A DNA stretch of 64,000 bases from Adineta steineri (GCA_905250115.1 CAJNOI010000002.1:1689944-1753943); one strand, 5' to 3'. Positions 1-14,995 are shown, counted from the first letter of the stretch. The notes: generated by a model not told the origin, from the letters alone. Numbers and translations: made by a program.

Positions 1-1172
1 ATTGGAGTTGTAACACATTGTTTTATAGATTCTGATTCAGTATTTGTTGCTGATGATTGCTGTGATTCTTGTTTTGGTGACAATGGTTTAACAACTGGAG
101 GAGGAGGTGGTGGCGGTGGTAGGGGTGGAAGTACTTGAGGTATTTCAATAGGTATTGAAGGAAAATGTGAACGTCGTGGTGAAATATTTGTTATCTATAA
201 GATTAATTTTTAAAATAAATAATCTCAATTCATTGTGAATTACTTTAGATGGAAATGTTATCGGTTCATTATTTTGTGCTTGTTCTAATCGTCGACGTAA
301 ACGCCATTGATATAAAATATCATCATCACTACCATCATTTTTCATATCAAATCTTGTATCTATTAAAAATTTATAAAAAAAATATTCTTGTATAAAAATA
401 AAAAATATTTTCTTTCTATCATACTAATTCGTGTAAATATAGGTCGAGCTGGTTGTTCACGAATAGCTGATTGAAAAGTACTTGTAGTTGTTGTGGTCAT
501 TGTTTGTGATGGAGTTGAACCAACACCTACACTTGATATATGACCTACATCAGATGAATGTTCACTAGGTGTTTGTGTAAGAAGTAATGATGCTCTTCTA
601 TTTAAATCTTGATCAATATCTGTTGAAGGAAATATCTGAAAAAAAAGAAAATCATTTTTTGATTTATTATAATTCAAGAGAAATTTTACTTCAATAAAAT
701 CTGGAATATTTGATCTACGATCATCATCTCTATCGGTTTCAGATTCATAAGTTTGTTTTAGTTCATCTAAAATTTTGAAACGAAAAAGATTAGAACGAAA
801 CTAATAAAAGATCAATATCAAACCATGTAACCACCAAAAGTCAGAATTAACTGAATCTCGTTCTGGTCGTGGTTGTGGTTCATCATGACGAAAACGGTCA
901 ACAAGTCTAAAACCAAAATAAAATAAATAAACTAAATTTTGTATATTTAAATAAACATACTTTTTTATTGTTGATGGTTCATTTGATTTTTGTACTGATG
1001 TATCAACAGCTTTCTTCGGTGAAGAATGGGATCTAAAATTTAAGTTATATTAAATTTTTGTTTTAGCTATTTTTTCTTACATCGAAGGAGTTTGAGAAGG
1101 TTTTTTAGTTATCGTACGATTATTTGCTGGTGGTGTAATATAACGACGAGTTGCTCGATTAGCTACTTGCAT
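1..1172 (-). CDS. Unrecognised proline/serine-rich protein, 3' end off window
   Basis: Seven minus-strand exons can be joined in frame: 1172-1081, 1032-961, 906-824, 766-690, 635-425, 359-244 and 194-1, about 281 residues so far. All introns are short with GT..AG ends. The start MQVANRATRRY is the first ATG after a stop in that frame; an extra short 5' exon cannot be excluded, because the frame stays open upstream to about 1240. The protein is low-complexity and Ser/Thr-rich, with an acidic stretch (ESETDRDDDRRS), a basic segment with the motif YQWRLRRRLEQA, and a run of prolines near the left edge. There is no signal peptide or membrane segment. The basic WRLRRR helix might mark a scaffold or ciliary protein, but I do not recognise the family. 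It diverges from G6PD across about 400 bp. Confidence 0.6.
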
Positions 1173-1568
1173 TTTTTTTAGATCTATATTATTGAAATAA
1201 GTCGGATAAGTACCATTATCTATAAATATTCGACTTCTGTTGTGAAGCAACTATAATTCATAAAAAAATTCTTTTCTTTAAAAAAACTAATTCAAAACAT
1301 ATTTAATCGATGGAAAAAAATTTTTAATTTATAATATTAAAATAAAATCTGAATGATAGATGTCATTAATTCTGAAAGTTAATCATTGGTAAATCAGATT
1401 TGTATTATTTTTCTCATTCGCTCCTCTAATTTATACGTGCGTCAACATGTCGAAAGAAATCTTTTCTTATTTATTCTTTTTTTCTTATCTAAACATACCT
1501 AAGATTTTAAGTGAAACAAACTTTAACATTTATTTTATTAAATTATCAACAAGAACAAATTTATTAAC
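1173..1568. promoter_or_regulatory. Divergent intergenic region upstream of G6PD and the minus-strand gene
   Basis: This stretch of about 400 bp separates two divergent genes and must hold both 5' regions. It is AT-rich with no open frame of note. No clear TATA box or conserved element could be fixed by eye. Confidence 0.4.
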
Positions 1569-3674
1569 ATGAGTGCAAATATACAAGATCGTATAAAAGA
1601 AAAAGTTGATTATATCTATCAACGTTTACGTACACAAATGTCCAGCATCGGGTCATCAACTACATCTGATAAACATGTATTTTTTGTATTTGGTGCATCT
1701 GTATGTTTGATTTACTTTTCTATAAATTTCAAATTCTTACATTTTTTCTTGCAATATTTTAGGGTGATTTAGCTAAAAAGAAAATCTATCCAACACTTTG
1801 GTTTGTTAAAAAATATTTAGAATAAAATTTGACCTTTTTCGGTTTTGTTTATCTACAGGTCACTTTATCGTGATGGTTTAGTACCAGAAAATATTCATTT
1901 TATTGGTTATGCTCGTAGTCAATTGACAACTGAGAAAATATTTGAAAATGCTCATAAATACATGAAAGTAAAAACAATTTTTTTTTCATTTGATATCTAA
2001 TCTTTTAATTCTAATTTATTTAGGTTAAAGATGATGAACATGAGGCTTATGAAAAATTTCTTAAACTTAATTCATATGTCCCAGGTTCTTATGATAAAGC
2101 TGAAGATTTTGAACATTTACATTCTGAAACAAATAAAATAACCAAACAACCAACTGCTCATCGATATTTCTATTTAGCATTACCACCCAGTGTTTATGAT
2201 AGTGTATCAGAAATGATCAGTAAACATTGTCGACCAGAATCGTATGAAAATCCTATTATATTATTTAAAATTTTTCATTTTGTTTTTTTTTGTAGACCTG
2301 GATTATTACGTTTAATCGTAGAGAAACCATTTGGAAAAGATCTTGAAAGTTCAAATAAATTATCTGAACATTTAAATAAATCTTATTCAGAAGAGGAAAT
2401 CTATCGTATTGATCATTATTTAGGAAAAGAAATGGTACAAAATATAATTGTACTTCGATTTTCCAATAAAATATTTTCACGTGTTTGGAATCGAGATTCA
2501 ATTGCAGCTGTAAATATTATTTTTAAAGAAGATATTGGAACACAAGGACGTGGAGGTTATTTTGATGAATTTGGCATTATTCGGTAAGAATAAATTTTCT
2601 TATTCTCAAATTCTAAAAGAAGTCTTATTAATCATTACAGACAAATAGTTAATTCTAAATGTATTGAGATCAATGTATATTTTACGAATATATTCTATAT
2701 GATAATTATTTATTTTAAAGAGATGTGATACAAAATCATTTAATGCAAATTTTATCAATTCTTGCTATGGAAAAACCACGTTCAACAACAGGTGAAGATA
2801 TACGTGATGAAAAAGTGAAAGTATTACGTTGCATAGCACCTATTAAATTAGAAGATGTTGTTATTGGACAATATACTGGTGATAAAGAATCAACAGATCC
2901 TGAACATCAAGAAGGTTATTTAGATGATAAAGGTGTACCAAAAGATTCAACAACACCTACATTTGCACAAGTTGTTCTTTTCGTTAATAATGAACGTTGG
3001 GATGGTGTACCATTCATACTTCGCGCAGGTAATTATTCAATAATAATATTGCTAACTATAAGAATTATGACTTTATTAAAAATCTTACAAGTATCTGTTA
3101 TTTTCTTTTAGGTAAAGCATTAAATGAAAAGAAAGCTGAAATTCGTATTCAATTTCGCGATGTACCCGGTGGAATGTTTGATGATAATATTCAAGAGAAT
3201 AATCCAAATGGTAAATTAGCTCGTGATGAACTTGTTATACGTGTTCAACCAAATGAAGCTGTTTATCTTAAATTAAATACAAAACGACCTGGTGAAATGG
3301 ATTTTAGTATTGAAGAAACTGAATTAGATTTAACTTATAAAGAACGATATCAAGATGTTAAATTACCTGATGCATATGAACGTTTGATACTTGATGTATT
3401 TACGGGTTCAAAAATAAATTTTGTACGTTCAGATGAATTACAAGAAGCATGGCGTATTGTTGATCCAGTATTAGCTGAAATTGATAAGAAAAAAATTCCT
3501 GTTATACCATATAAATTTGGTGCTGTTGGTTTACGTGAAGCATTCGCTGGAGCAGCTAAACATGGTTATATTTATACCGGTACATATGTATGGAAAGATG
3601 AACGATCAGGATCAATTACAAGTCCATACAAAGATAAAGAACGTACTAAGTCAAATGCAGCAGACAAAAAATAA
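1569..3674 (+). CDS. G6PD: Glucose-6-phosphate 1-dehydrogenase
   Basis: This enzyme oxidises glucose 6-phosphate with NADP+ to 6-phosphogluconolactone, the first step of the cytosolic oxidative pentose phosphate pathway. Seven exons join to 551 residues: 1569-1700, 1763-1800, 1859-1967, 2024-2241, 2296-2583, 2721-3028 and 3112-3674. The dinucleotide motif FGASGDLAKKK is split by intron 1. The substrate and catalytic motif RIDHYLGKE lies in exon 5, after IVEKPFGKD. The segments [14 protein letters not shown] and [13 protein letters not shown] also match the family. Length is close to animal G6PD (about 515), with a slightly longer polar C-terminus. All key residues are present, so the gene looks functional. 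It heads a tight head-to-tail gene run. Confidence 0.96.
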
Positions 3675-3840
3675 ATTTAGTCATCTTTCATATTTACTTT
3701 CATACCTTTTGTGATATATATATTCAACGTAGATTTATGTACTGCTACTTTAGAAGTTATGCTCTTCTTCTTCTTCTTCTCCTCAGCTTATAGATTACAG
3801 TTTCTTTGAAAAAGAAAACGTAGAATTATTTATATGTTTT

Positions 3841-3850
3841 TTTATTTCAG
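3841..3850 (+). promoter_or_regulatory. Candidate trans-splice (or 5'-UTR) acceptor of MED19
   Basis: A T-rich tract ends in TTTATTTCAG 19 bases before the MED19 ATG. The G6PD stop is only 195 bp upstream, so a conventional promoter plus a 5'-UTR intron would have little room. Confidence 0.45.
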
Positions 3851-3869
3851 ATTATAATAGATAAGAAAT

Positions 3870-4697
3870 ATGAGTTTAACAGGAGGATATCATCTTCCGA
3901 AAACAAATGGAAATATGCCACATCATGATCTTCTTATACTTGATTCTGGTTCATCACAACATCAACTACAACAATTACAACAACCACAAAGACCATCACC
4001 ACCATTTTATTTATTAAGTCATTATCCATTAGAACCACCACCTACTGGTAGTACAAATCTCATTGATCATTGGGGTTTAAGACGTGATTTTGATAAATAT
4101 GTTAAACAACCTATATCACCATCATTAAGTGATTTTTTAACAGATATTCCTTTAGCTGAAACTGCACAACATAAAGCAGCTTCATTTGCCGGTGATGTAC
4201 ATGGTGGTGTTGGAACATTAAGATCCTTATTTGCTGGTCCTATTATTTCAAAAGAAATACTTCCACTTACAGAACAACAATTAAGTGCATTTCGTTTACA
4301 TCGTGAGCCAACATTACCTGATATGTATCAAATATATACAAGTTCACCAAAAGAAACACGTTCAGCACCAACAACAGAAACACTTCTACCTCCACCAACA
4401 ACAAATCCACTTCCTGGACCATCACCCCAAGTTCAACGTGTTATCAATGAACAAACATCACGTATATCACCTGATGTTAAACGAAAAGCACCAGCTGATA
4501 CAACACCTGTTATACAACAACAAACAACAACACCAGTTGCTAGTATGTTAAATCGAACGATATCAACAACAAGTACACCAACATTATCAACAAATGCAAA
4601 TTTAGCATCGAATAGTGGACATTTAAATGATGATCAAGATGAAATGAATTTATCAAAACGAAAAACAAAGAAGACTAAAAAAGAAAAAAAAGTTTAA
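3870..4697 (+). CDS. MED19: Mediator complex subunit 19
   Basis: A single-exon gene of 275 residues. The core matches MED19, a head-module subunit of the Mediator coactivator of RNA polymerase II in the nucleus: PFYLL, then TGSTNLIDHWGL, DFLTDIPL, LRSLFAGPII, and LSAFRLHREPTLPDMYQIY around residues 50-150. The C-terminus is Thr/Pro-rich and ends in the Lys-rich tail expected of metazoan MED19 (KRKTKKTKKEKKV). The N-terminus has a Gln-rich stretch. The start follows a pyrimidine-rich AG acceptor (3849-3850) by only 19 bases. It lies 195 bp after G6PD and 131 bp before the V-ATPase A gene. The call rests on the order of conserved core motifs, since low-complexity flanks dominate the rest. Confidence 0.9.
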   Translation: MSLTGGYHLPKTNGNMPHHDLLILDSGSSQHQLQQLQQPQRPSPPFYLLSHYPLEPPPTGSTNLIDHWGLRRDFDKYVKQPISPSLSDFLTDIPLAETAQHKAASFAGDVHGGVGTLRSLFAGPIISKEILPLTEQQLSAFRLHREPTLPDMYQIYTSSPKETRSAPTTETLLPPPTTNPLPGPSPQVQRVINEQTSRISPDVKRKAPADTTPVIQQQTTTPVASMLNRTISTTSTPTLSTNANLASNSGHLNDDQDEMNLSKRKTKKTKKEKKV

Positions 4698-4779
4698 TTT
4701 AAAATATTTCTTCTTTTCTTTTTGTTATTGTTTTCATTTCTCTCTACTATAATTGTTAATAGAATTCAACAAAAATCTT

Positions 4780-4793
4780 AATTTTCATTCTAG
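4780..4793 (+). promoter_or_regulatory. Candidate trans-splice acceptor of ATP6V1A
   Basis: The sequence TTTTCATTCTAG ends 36 bases before the ATG, within a 131-bp intergenic gap after MED19. Inferred from spacing and acceptor shape only. Confidence 0.4.
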
Positions 4794-4828
4794 ATTTATT
4801 TTTTACTTTTTATTGCAATACAAAAGCA

Positions 4829-7481
<2,653 letters not shown>

Positions 7482-7870
7482 TTGTCTTACTTATATGATA
7501 CTTATTAACATTCTATGTTGTTACATTCCGTTTATCCTTTTATTTAATCATAGACATAACCTTGTGTATTCAATTCTAGTTTTTAATTTTATTATTTTCA
7601 CTCATAAAATAAGAACAAGACAATTCTGTATTCCAGTACTTTTTTTTATGTATCTTCCTTTATATTTATTTCTATGTCGTAATTATGTGCAATAGCATCC
7701 ATTTTTCTCTATCGTAAATTGTACTGACAAAAATATTTTCTTCATCTATATTGATTATTTTAACAAAAAAAACCCACTGATGGTAAATAACTATTTTATG
7801 TTTTATTCGATATTAAGATAAAATAACTAATTTGAAAATGTTCTTTACCTTTCCTTTTTCATTTTAAGAT
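7482..7870 (+). promoter_or_regulatory. Intergenic gap with acceptor directly before BUD13
   Basis: This 389-bp AT-rich gap holds no credible gene. At its end a long pyrimidine tract finishes in CATTTTAAG at 7868, leaving two bases before the BUD13 ATG. A 5' UTR this short is typical of trans-spliced messages. Confidence 0.45.
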
Positions 7871-8711
7871 ATGAGTCAATTAGTTGAACGTAAAGGTTTT
7901 AAAATTGAATCAACTTTACCACAAAAAAAGAAGACAAAAGACAAAAAAGCTAAACCAAAAGTTATTGAACATGTACAAATTATTGATGATGATGCACCAA
8001 TACCATGGCATACAGTAACAGAAACGGCTCCTATACATGAACAAGAAATTATTTCAGTTGAAGATGCACCTATTGTTGTTGGTATGATCAATACGTTTTT
8101 TTGTTTGTAAGTTTAATATAAAATTTGTTTGATTTATTTGTTTAGGTATCATTGATGAACGTCCATCTGACGTCCGTGAAAAAGAACGATTTGAAAATAT
8201 GAAACGATGGCGTACCGGAGGTTTTGAAACAATACCTGAACCTGGCAGTGTTGGACCTCAAACAAAACCAGGAAAATCTAGTTCATCATCCAAATCTCGT
8301 CAAAAACGAAATGAATCTGATGATAGTGATCCTGAAATTGATAGACGTCAATCACGAGCAAATGGTAGTCCTGATTTATCACCACCACGCCGTAAAAATC
8401 AACATAACAATAATAATGATGATCCTTCACCTCTCAGAAGAAGACGTCAATCAGATGACGATCCTAGTCCACCAAGACGAAGAAAACATGATGATTCTTC
8501 ACCTCCACGAAAACGATTACCGCAAGTAGATAATGATTCCAGTCCACCAAGACGAGGTGATTCTTCACATTCTCAACGAAAACATAAACATAGTAATGAT
8601 CCAAGTCCACCAAGGCGGCGTGATTCATCTCCACCTCGAAAACGTCAAACAAAAGATGATGATCCAAGTCCACCCAGACGGCGTGATCCATCACCACCTC
8701 GAAAGCGACAA
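7871..8711 (+). CDS. BUD13: BUD13-like splicing factor, truncated by the assembly gap
   Basis: BUD13 belongs to the RES (retention and splicing) complex bound to activated spliceosomes in the nucleus. Two exons are visible, 7871-8081 and 8146-8711. The first carries the conserved opening with an acidic VQIIDDDAPIPWHTV segment. The second begins with DERPSDVREKERFENM, resembling DERPEEV of animal BUD13. It continues with tandem repeats of the type DDPSPPRRR / DSSPPRKR, the hallmark of metazoan BUD13. The conserved C-terminal BUD13 domain is not present, because ten Ns begin at 8712 inside a repeat and sequence after the gap is unrelated. The truncation is therefore an assembly break, probably caused by the repeats, not a broken gene. 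Confidence 0.85.
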
Positions 8712-8721
8712 NNNNNNNNNN
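8712..8721. other. Scaffold gap (10 Ns)
   Basis: Ten Ns interrupt the BUD13 repeat region. No continuation of the gene is found on the right side, so the true missing length is unknown and larger than ten bases. Confidence 0.98.
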
Positions 8722-10487
8722 TTTTTTCAACTATCTTTCATAAACATGTTTTTAAAATATATATGTCATTTCAATTTATATTATGTCGCTTCTTGTCCTC
8801 ATCATTGCATCTCACCACATGAAACATCAACGGTTATTTCTTTTTCCATTGTCATATGTCAAATCTTCAAGTGACTCGTGAACAAATTGAAAAAAAAAAG
8901 AAGATGTTCACCATGCGCGTCAACTAAAGAGGCTGTATATGATGACTATTCTTAAGCATTCTTCCTCTTTTCACTCTATGACAATCAACTCAAGCTTGGT
9001 TACCTCTTATTTCACACATTTTAACTCTATTCGTTCATATAAAGTGACAAACAACACCAGTTATAAGTTTTTGTTCTTGATCTTACAAAATTCGATTTCC
9101 GTTTTTCTTTTTAATATACTGATTTCCGTTTTTTCTTTATCATTTAGTCTTAAGAATAGGCGGTAAAATAAATAGCATAGTATCTATGTGACTTATCGAC
9201 ATAGAATAATGAATTGTATGTAATCAAGCAAGCATATATAGTTCAAGCATCTCTTATATAAAATACAAGATCAAGAGAATGAACAAGATTTAATATGAGT
9301 ATAGTTTGTGGGAAATAGAAAAATTTTAACATCAATGATCAAAGTGTTTTCAATACGTTAACCATTTTTGATTGTTTTGTTTACTTGTATAATGAAAAAT
9401 TATTTTGTAACAAAGTATATAGAAAGATATTTTTTCTTTTAAATATATACATTGGAAATATAAGCTCTTCCGTAATTGATTGCCGGAACAAATATTAAAC
9501 CAACAAATCAATTCAATTGAATTAAAACGATACTAAGATATGTGATCATAATACTCAAAAAAAAAGAAATTCACGAATGAGAGAGAAAAAAATTGCATGT
9601 CGCAATTTGATCCTTCATTATTATTGTACAGCTATTTCTTTTTAGCAAGAAAGAGTATATTTGCCTCTTAGCAAGTTTTCTTTCTCTATGTCAATCACTT
9701 AAAATTTGAAAGTGCTCTTCTACGCTCCGATTGGCAGTATGAAATGATGAAGAGAGAAAGAATCTCTTTACTTTTTAATTCTTCTTTTTTTCTCGATAAT
9801 TGACTGATTAGGAAAAAGAAAACTTAGGGAGAAGAGCTCATTGGCGTCTATGATTAACAGAAAGTAAAATTTGTTATTGTTCCAATTGAGTGTTGTTATT
9901 ATCACCGATTAGGTTACACACATATAATCGACGACACACATATAGAAAAGAAAATTAAACGAATCAGATTTTTTCTTCCTTTCATTTTAACGTATCGATT
10001 AAACTTATTCGATTTATTTCGTAATTCTTACTTTTACTTGTTGCTGCTACTTATACTATTTGTACATTTTCATAATACCTTTTTTTTTTCTTTTTTTATT
10101 CCTCTCTGTCTTTCTCCTTCCCACTTATTCATTTTATATGCGGATCAGTTTAGTTTCATTCATCGATACCGCTTTATTGAGTGTCTGGCCTCTTGAGCAC
10201 ACATACATATACATATTGAGTTGACAAATGGAGGAAAAAAGGGGGAGAAAAAGAAAGAGAAAGAGAAAGAGAGAGAGAATACCATATTTTACCTGCAAGC
10301 ATTATGAATGGTGGATGCTTGTCGTCATTTATTTTTTTTTCATCTCTCTTTCTCTCTCGACAATGATTGGACACTAATGGAAGCTGATCCGACTCTGCAT
10401 TCGCTCAACTAATCGACAAAATGAGAATTTTGATTGCCTGCCTGACATAAACACATACACATACACACAAGCACACACATATAGGAG
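8722..10487. other. Non-coding stretch between gap and DBX gene
   Basis: About 1.8 kb of AT-rich sequence with poly-purine and poly-pyrimidine runs (for example a GA-rich run near 10231-10280). I see no supported gene. It probably holds the upstream regulatory region and 5' UTR of the homeobox gene. Confidence 0.5.
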
Positions 10488-11751
10488 ATGATGATTGACG
10501 CTGCATGTCGCCAATCTTCTTACTTATTACCACTGTTAACGAATACAGGTAACAGTAATAATAAAATGAAAAGAAATCCAACAAATGACAATGAAGATGA
10601 ATTAACATCTACATCTGTAATAGCAATGAGAACAAATGATCATAAAAAATTATTACCACCACGAAAAAAACTTAAGTTTGGTGTTGATGCAATTCTTGGT
10701 ACACCTGCAGATAATGAATCTTCATTCGATGCTGGCAGTGAATCAGATGATGATCTAAGACATAAAAGTAAGCATTCATTTCTTTCTTTTTGCACAATTA
10801 TTATTTCAACATAGATAAAAATTGATGGGTATATCCCTAGAAGTAGAATATATACCTATTTTCATACAAATATAAGCAACATTCATACTTTAGTAAATGA
10901 TTATCCATTATAATTAAGTCTTCATCTTCTGATAAGAAATTTAAAATGATAAAAAATGAAATAAAAGATTATTTTGTTATTTCTCTTCAGATTCATATTA
11001 GATCTTGTGTATTTAGGTTTTTGTTCTCTAAAATTTATTAAAACCTAGTTTTCTTTCTTAGGACTGAGCTCTACTAAATTACAGTCATTTAAATAATAAA
11101 TGTTTCATTTAATCTATTCGGTTTTTTTAGTACGTGTTCATGTTGAATCACCTATTTCAACTAGTTCATCTGTTTCTTCAAGTGAACCTTCTATTGCTAA
11201 ATCTCCACATTTCAAACCACCATTTCCAGCACATCTCAATAGTAGTTCACCATCATCCGATCAACATTCTTTACCACCTTCAGCACTTCTCTCACATCCT
11301 ATGTATGGTTCATCAGTATATATACCATTCAATTGTCTCACAGCAAACAACAATAATAATGGCATTAATGGATTATCACGAGAACACAACAATGAACAAC
11401 AACAACAACAACAAAATCTTCATGATCGTCTTTTTCTTCAAATGGCTTCTGTTAATCGACAACATCATTTATCATTCGATGGTCATCCACCACCGCCTAA
11501 TGGTTTATGGCGTCCATCTCTTCGACCATTTATTGGTAAATATAAAGTTTTTCTTTTTTACTACTTATAAAAAATATGTTGTAATTTGATCTTATCAATA
11601 CTCGTCACCCGCCTAGTCACAAGTAATTATAATCGCTTCATATTGATCGCTCTCACCTTCCTCTTTTCTCATTCTTTACCTTATATTCTTCAATTAAAAG
11701 TCAAAATGTGTATATATACACACACATACGAGTATAATTGAATCTCGTTCG

Positions 11752-11783
<32 letters not shown>

Positions 11784-13211
11784 GTCTAAAGAACATGTTC
11801 TTTGCTATTTCTTCATCTTCTTCATTTTTTCTCTTGTTCTATTATCCAAGTGGTTGCTTGTATGTACGTCTCAATTACTCGACTACATGAGCAAACATAC
11901 ACAACAGGTTTTAATTCGATGAAGATGATGATGATGATGATGTTGATGATGATGTTGATGAGAAAAACTACCAATCAGCGTTTTTATTTGTCAACTACCT
12001 ATCATATTTCACATGAGAATTTCAAGTGTGTACATATATGAAATGATAAAACGCAGGTGGATCTAAAAAGAAAAAAATATGAAGATGCAAGTTCTTGCCA
12101 AGAGGCAATACGATCTCTCTCTTTCTATTTCTTTTTCCTTTCGGCTACCTTGTTTTGATTTCACCACTTTAGGCTTAGTTCTATTGTATACGTCTATGTA
12201 TGTATGTATATATATCCCTAATCACATTATTTTTTTTCTCTTATCGTCTATCTATTCAATTAATGTATTCCACCTATTATGAAAACAATAGAAATTGAAT
12301 AAATGTATACATTTTAATTTTTTTTGTTGATTCTGATGATTTATCATACAATTTTTTTTCACATAGGTAATCAACCAGGTAGTTATTTTGGTAATAGTGT
12401 TTCGCCGTCAATGGGTGGATCAACACCATCATTATTAAATGGTACAGCACCACCAAATGGACTTTATCTCCCACCTCCACCATCAAGTATATTTTGGCCT
12501 TTAGGATTGCGAAGTAAACCTCGTCGTGGAATGTTACGCCGTGCTGTTTTTTCTGATCAACAACGTAAAGGTCTTGAAGTTGCTTTTCTTAAACAAAAAT
12601 ATATTAGTAAACCGGAAAGAAAAAAATTAGCTCAACGTCTTGGATTAAAAGATTCTCAGGTAATTATTTTATTATAATAAAGAAATAAGATTATTTTTTT
12701 AATTTGTTTTTTTCTTCTTTTTATTGTTATTATCAAGGTCAAAATATGGTAAGTAATATACAATTTAATTGATCATAGAAAGAAATTTATAAATAAATCT
12801 TTAATTTTAAGGTTTCAAAATCGTCGTATGAAATGGCGAAATACCAAAGAACGAGAATTGCTTACATCAAATTCAACAAATAATAATAATAGTACTACTG
12901 CTACTAATAACAATAATAATAATAATAATAATTTTACTGATGGAACAGAATCTACATCATCAACTAAAAATTCAACAAGCAATGATAAAAATGATTTATG
13001 TAATTTATCAAATGATTGTTGTGATTGCCAACAACAACAACAACAGCAGCAGCAAAAAGATGATGTCACTCCATTTTGTCATTCCTTACTTGCTAATGAT
13101 GGTGATGATGATGATGATGATGAAACAAATAATTCGGATGTTGATGTTAATAGTGATGATGAAGCCAATAATTCCGATATAAATGTCAATAATGATTTAA
13201 GAAGACCATAA
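10488..13211 (+). CDS. DBX: DBX-family homeobox transcription factor
   Basis: A nuclear DNA-binding regulator; in other animals DBX proteins act as repressors that pattern interneurons of the ventral nerve cord. Five exons join to 462 residues: 10488-10767, 11131-11535, 12367-12659, 12738-12748 and 12812-13211. Near the N-terminus KLKFGVDAILG resembles an eh1-type Groucho-binding motif. The homeodomain begins with GMLRRAVFSDQQRKGLE and contains QKYISKPERKKLAQRLGLKD, then VKIWFQNRRMKWRNTKEREL, a DBX signature rather than HOX or HLX. The middle is Pro/Ser-rich with a Gln run. The C-terminus has Asn and Gln runs and a long acidic Asp-rich tail, as in vertebrate DBX1. One exon is only 11 nt. DBX1 versus DBX2 cannot be assigned. 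Confidence 0.93.
12738..12748 (+). other. 11-nt microexon encoding part of homeodomain helix 3
   Basis: The segment GTCAAAATATG is flanked by AG (12736-12737) and GTAAGT (from 12749). It supplies V-K-I and two bases of the W codon of the recognition helix. The flanking introns are 78 bp and 63 bp. Skipping it would remove the core of the recognition helix and shift the frame. Confidence 0.88.
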
Positions 13212-14995
13212 CTGATTATCTTTTTTTTCTTCTTTTTCTATTTTGTCTTCAATGAACATCGGTGATTATGTATGAGGATGAAATGTATTGTATCTAATTT
13301 GATGTTTTTTTTTCTTCTTTTTTGTTCGTGGGAATTTCTTTTTCTTTGACAAATTTCATGTGTTATTCGTCTGTTTTTTTTTCAACAAGTATTCGATTCA
13401 ATTTGAGAGATTGTGGATATTTTTTTTTCGTTTACAACAATATATATATATACATATATGTATAAATAATGAAATTTATTTCATAACAAAACGATTTCAA
13501 TTAAAGTCATTTATTAATCTTGTATTCCAGTAGATGAGATATGCTTTAGTTTTATCTACGTATAAGAAAAATCAAGATTGTATACGAATGATTTTCATGA
13601 TGTATAAAACGAAATAAATACGTACAGATCATTTTTGAATCATCAACTATTCTTATTTATTCATAGAATCATGAATTGTATAGATTTCTTCATACTAACA
13701 TGCTTTAAATTTGTAGTGCACCTTTATCGAAGATAAAAGTTTGAACCGTAGACATATTACTGTTTTTAATTATGTTTTAAGAGAATGGCAATTATATGAA
13801 GTTATGGTTGACTGTAATAGTTGAAACAAAGAGTTATCTAATCATTTACTTGTTAACTATTTTAAAGATGCTATTTATTATGACAGACAATATATTTTTC
13901 AGTAGTATGTTAATAATTTTAATGAAGAAAAAATCGAATTTAAATCATAAGTAATAGTACAAAGGATATGAGTGTGAGAAAGTGAGTAGAATCGTTAATG
14001 TTAGAAGTTCTTGCTAATGGTTTTGATTCGAAAAAATTATTGGTACTATGAAATTTATGAGAATATAGTTTTTATCATTTAATCCGCTGATGATTTGATT
14101 TTTAATTGTATTTTTCAAGTTCAATAATAATTTATTATGCCACAAACGATATGGTAATTAACTTTGTTTTTGGACTGACTATTACGGGTGACTTCGACTG
14201 AATTTTTCGAACCAAAACCATTAGCAAAAACTTCTAACATATATATATAATTCTACTTACTTTTACATACTCATATCCTTTGTATTATTACATATGATTT
14301 AATTCGATTTTTCTCTTCATTAAAACTATTAACATACTACTGAAAAAATATATAGAAAATGGTATCAAAATAAAAAATTCAATTGTATTTCACAATGAAT
14401 AGCATCTTTAAAATAGTTAACAAATGATAAGATCGCACTTTGTTTCAAAGACTACATTCAACTATAACTTCCTATAATTGTTATTCTTTTAAAAACTTAA
14501 TTAAAAGACAATAATAAATACAGGTAAATAACAATAAGAATATTACTATATGATTATCATATTTATTTCGAACAATATTTAGGTCACGGCGATTAATAAA
14601 ATGCCTAGAGTTCAAACTTTTATCTTTGATAAGTGTACACTACAAGTTTAAAGCATATTACTATGAAGAAATCTATACATTTCATGAAATTTTGCTCGAT
14701 ATAAACTATGAGTCATTTAAAATTGTTTATGATTTATACGCCTCCTACGTTTTATTTTATCGTTAAATTTCACATCACAAATTAACATGTGATCAAAGTT
14801 TACCTTTTCGCCATTTATGATGATAACTTATAACACGGCGATATTAACGTGTTTGCTCATGCATAAATGAAACGATTTCATTCTGTGCTTGTGATTGTGA
14901 TTGTAAACATAAAAAGTATACGAAGTATAAGTACATCCCACGTATTGATAAATAAATCTATATGCTTAAGAATATTACTAATTAGATAAAATATT
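13212..14995. other. Non-coding stretch after DBX
   Basis: About 1.8 kb containing the DBX 3' UTR (AT-rich, with ATATAT runs near 13440) and a large imperfect inverted repeat described separately. No other open frame looks coding apart from the short first exon of the next gene at its right end. Confidence 0.5.
13670..14686. repeat. Large imperfect inverted repeat (about 1 kb)
   Basis: The left arm, about 13670-14037, matches the reverse complement of about 14200-14686, with a spacer of roughly 160 bp. Shared blocks include CTTTAAAYTTGTAG, AAGATAAAAGTTTGAAC, TTAACTATTTTAAAGATGCT, CAGTAGTATGTTAATA and TTAGAAGTTYTTGCTAATGG. The right arm is longer because it carries extra sequence around 14510-14600. 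The arms clearly diverge, so this is an old duplication or two inverted element copies. No transposase is visible. Confidence 0.85.

Noticed and set aside
8464..8730. Minus-strand open frame across the BUD13 repeats
   Set aside because: A shadow of the repeated Ser-Pro-Arg codons; it also crosses the N gap.
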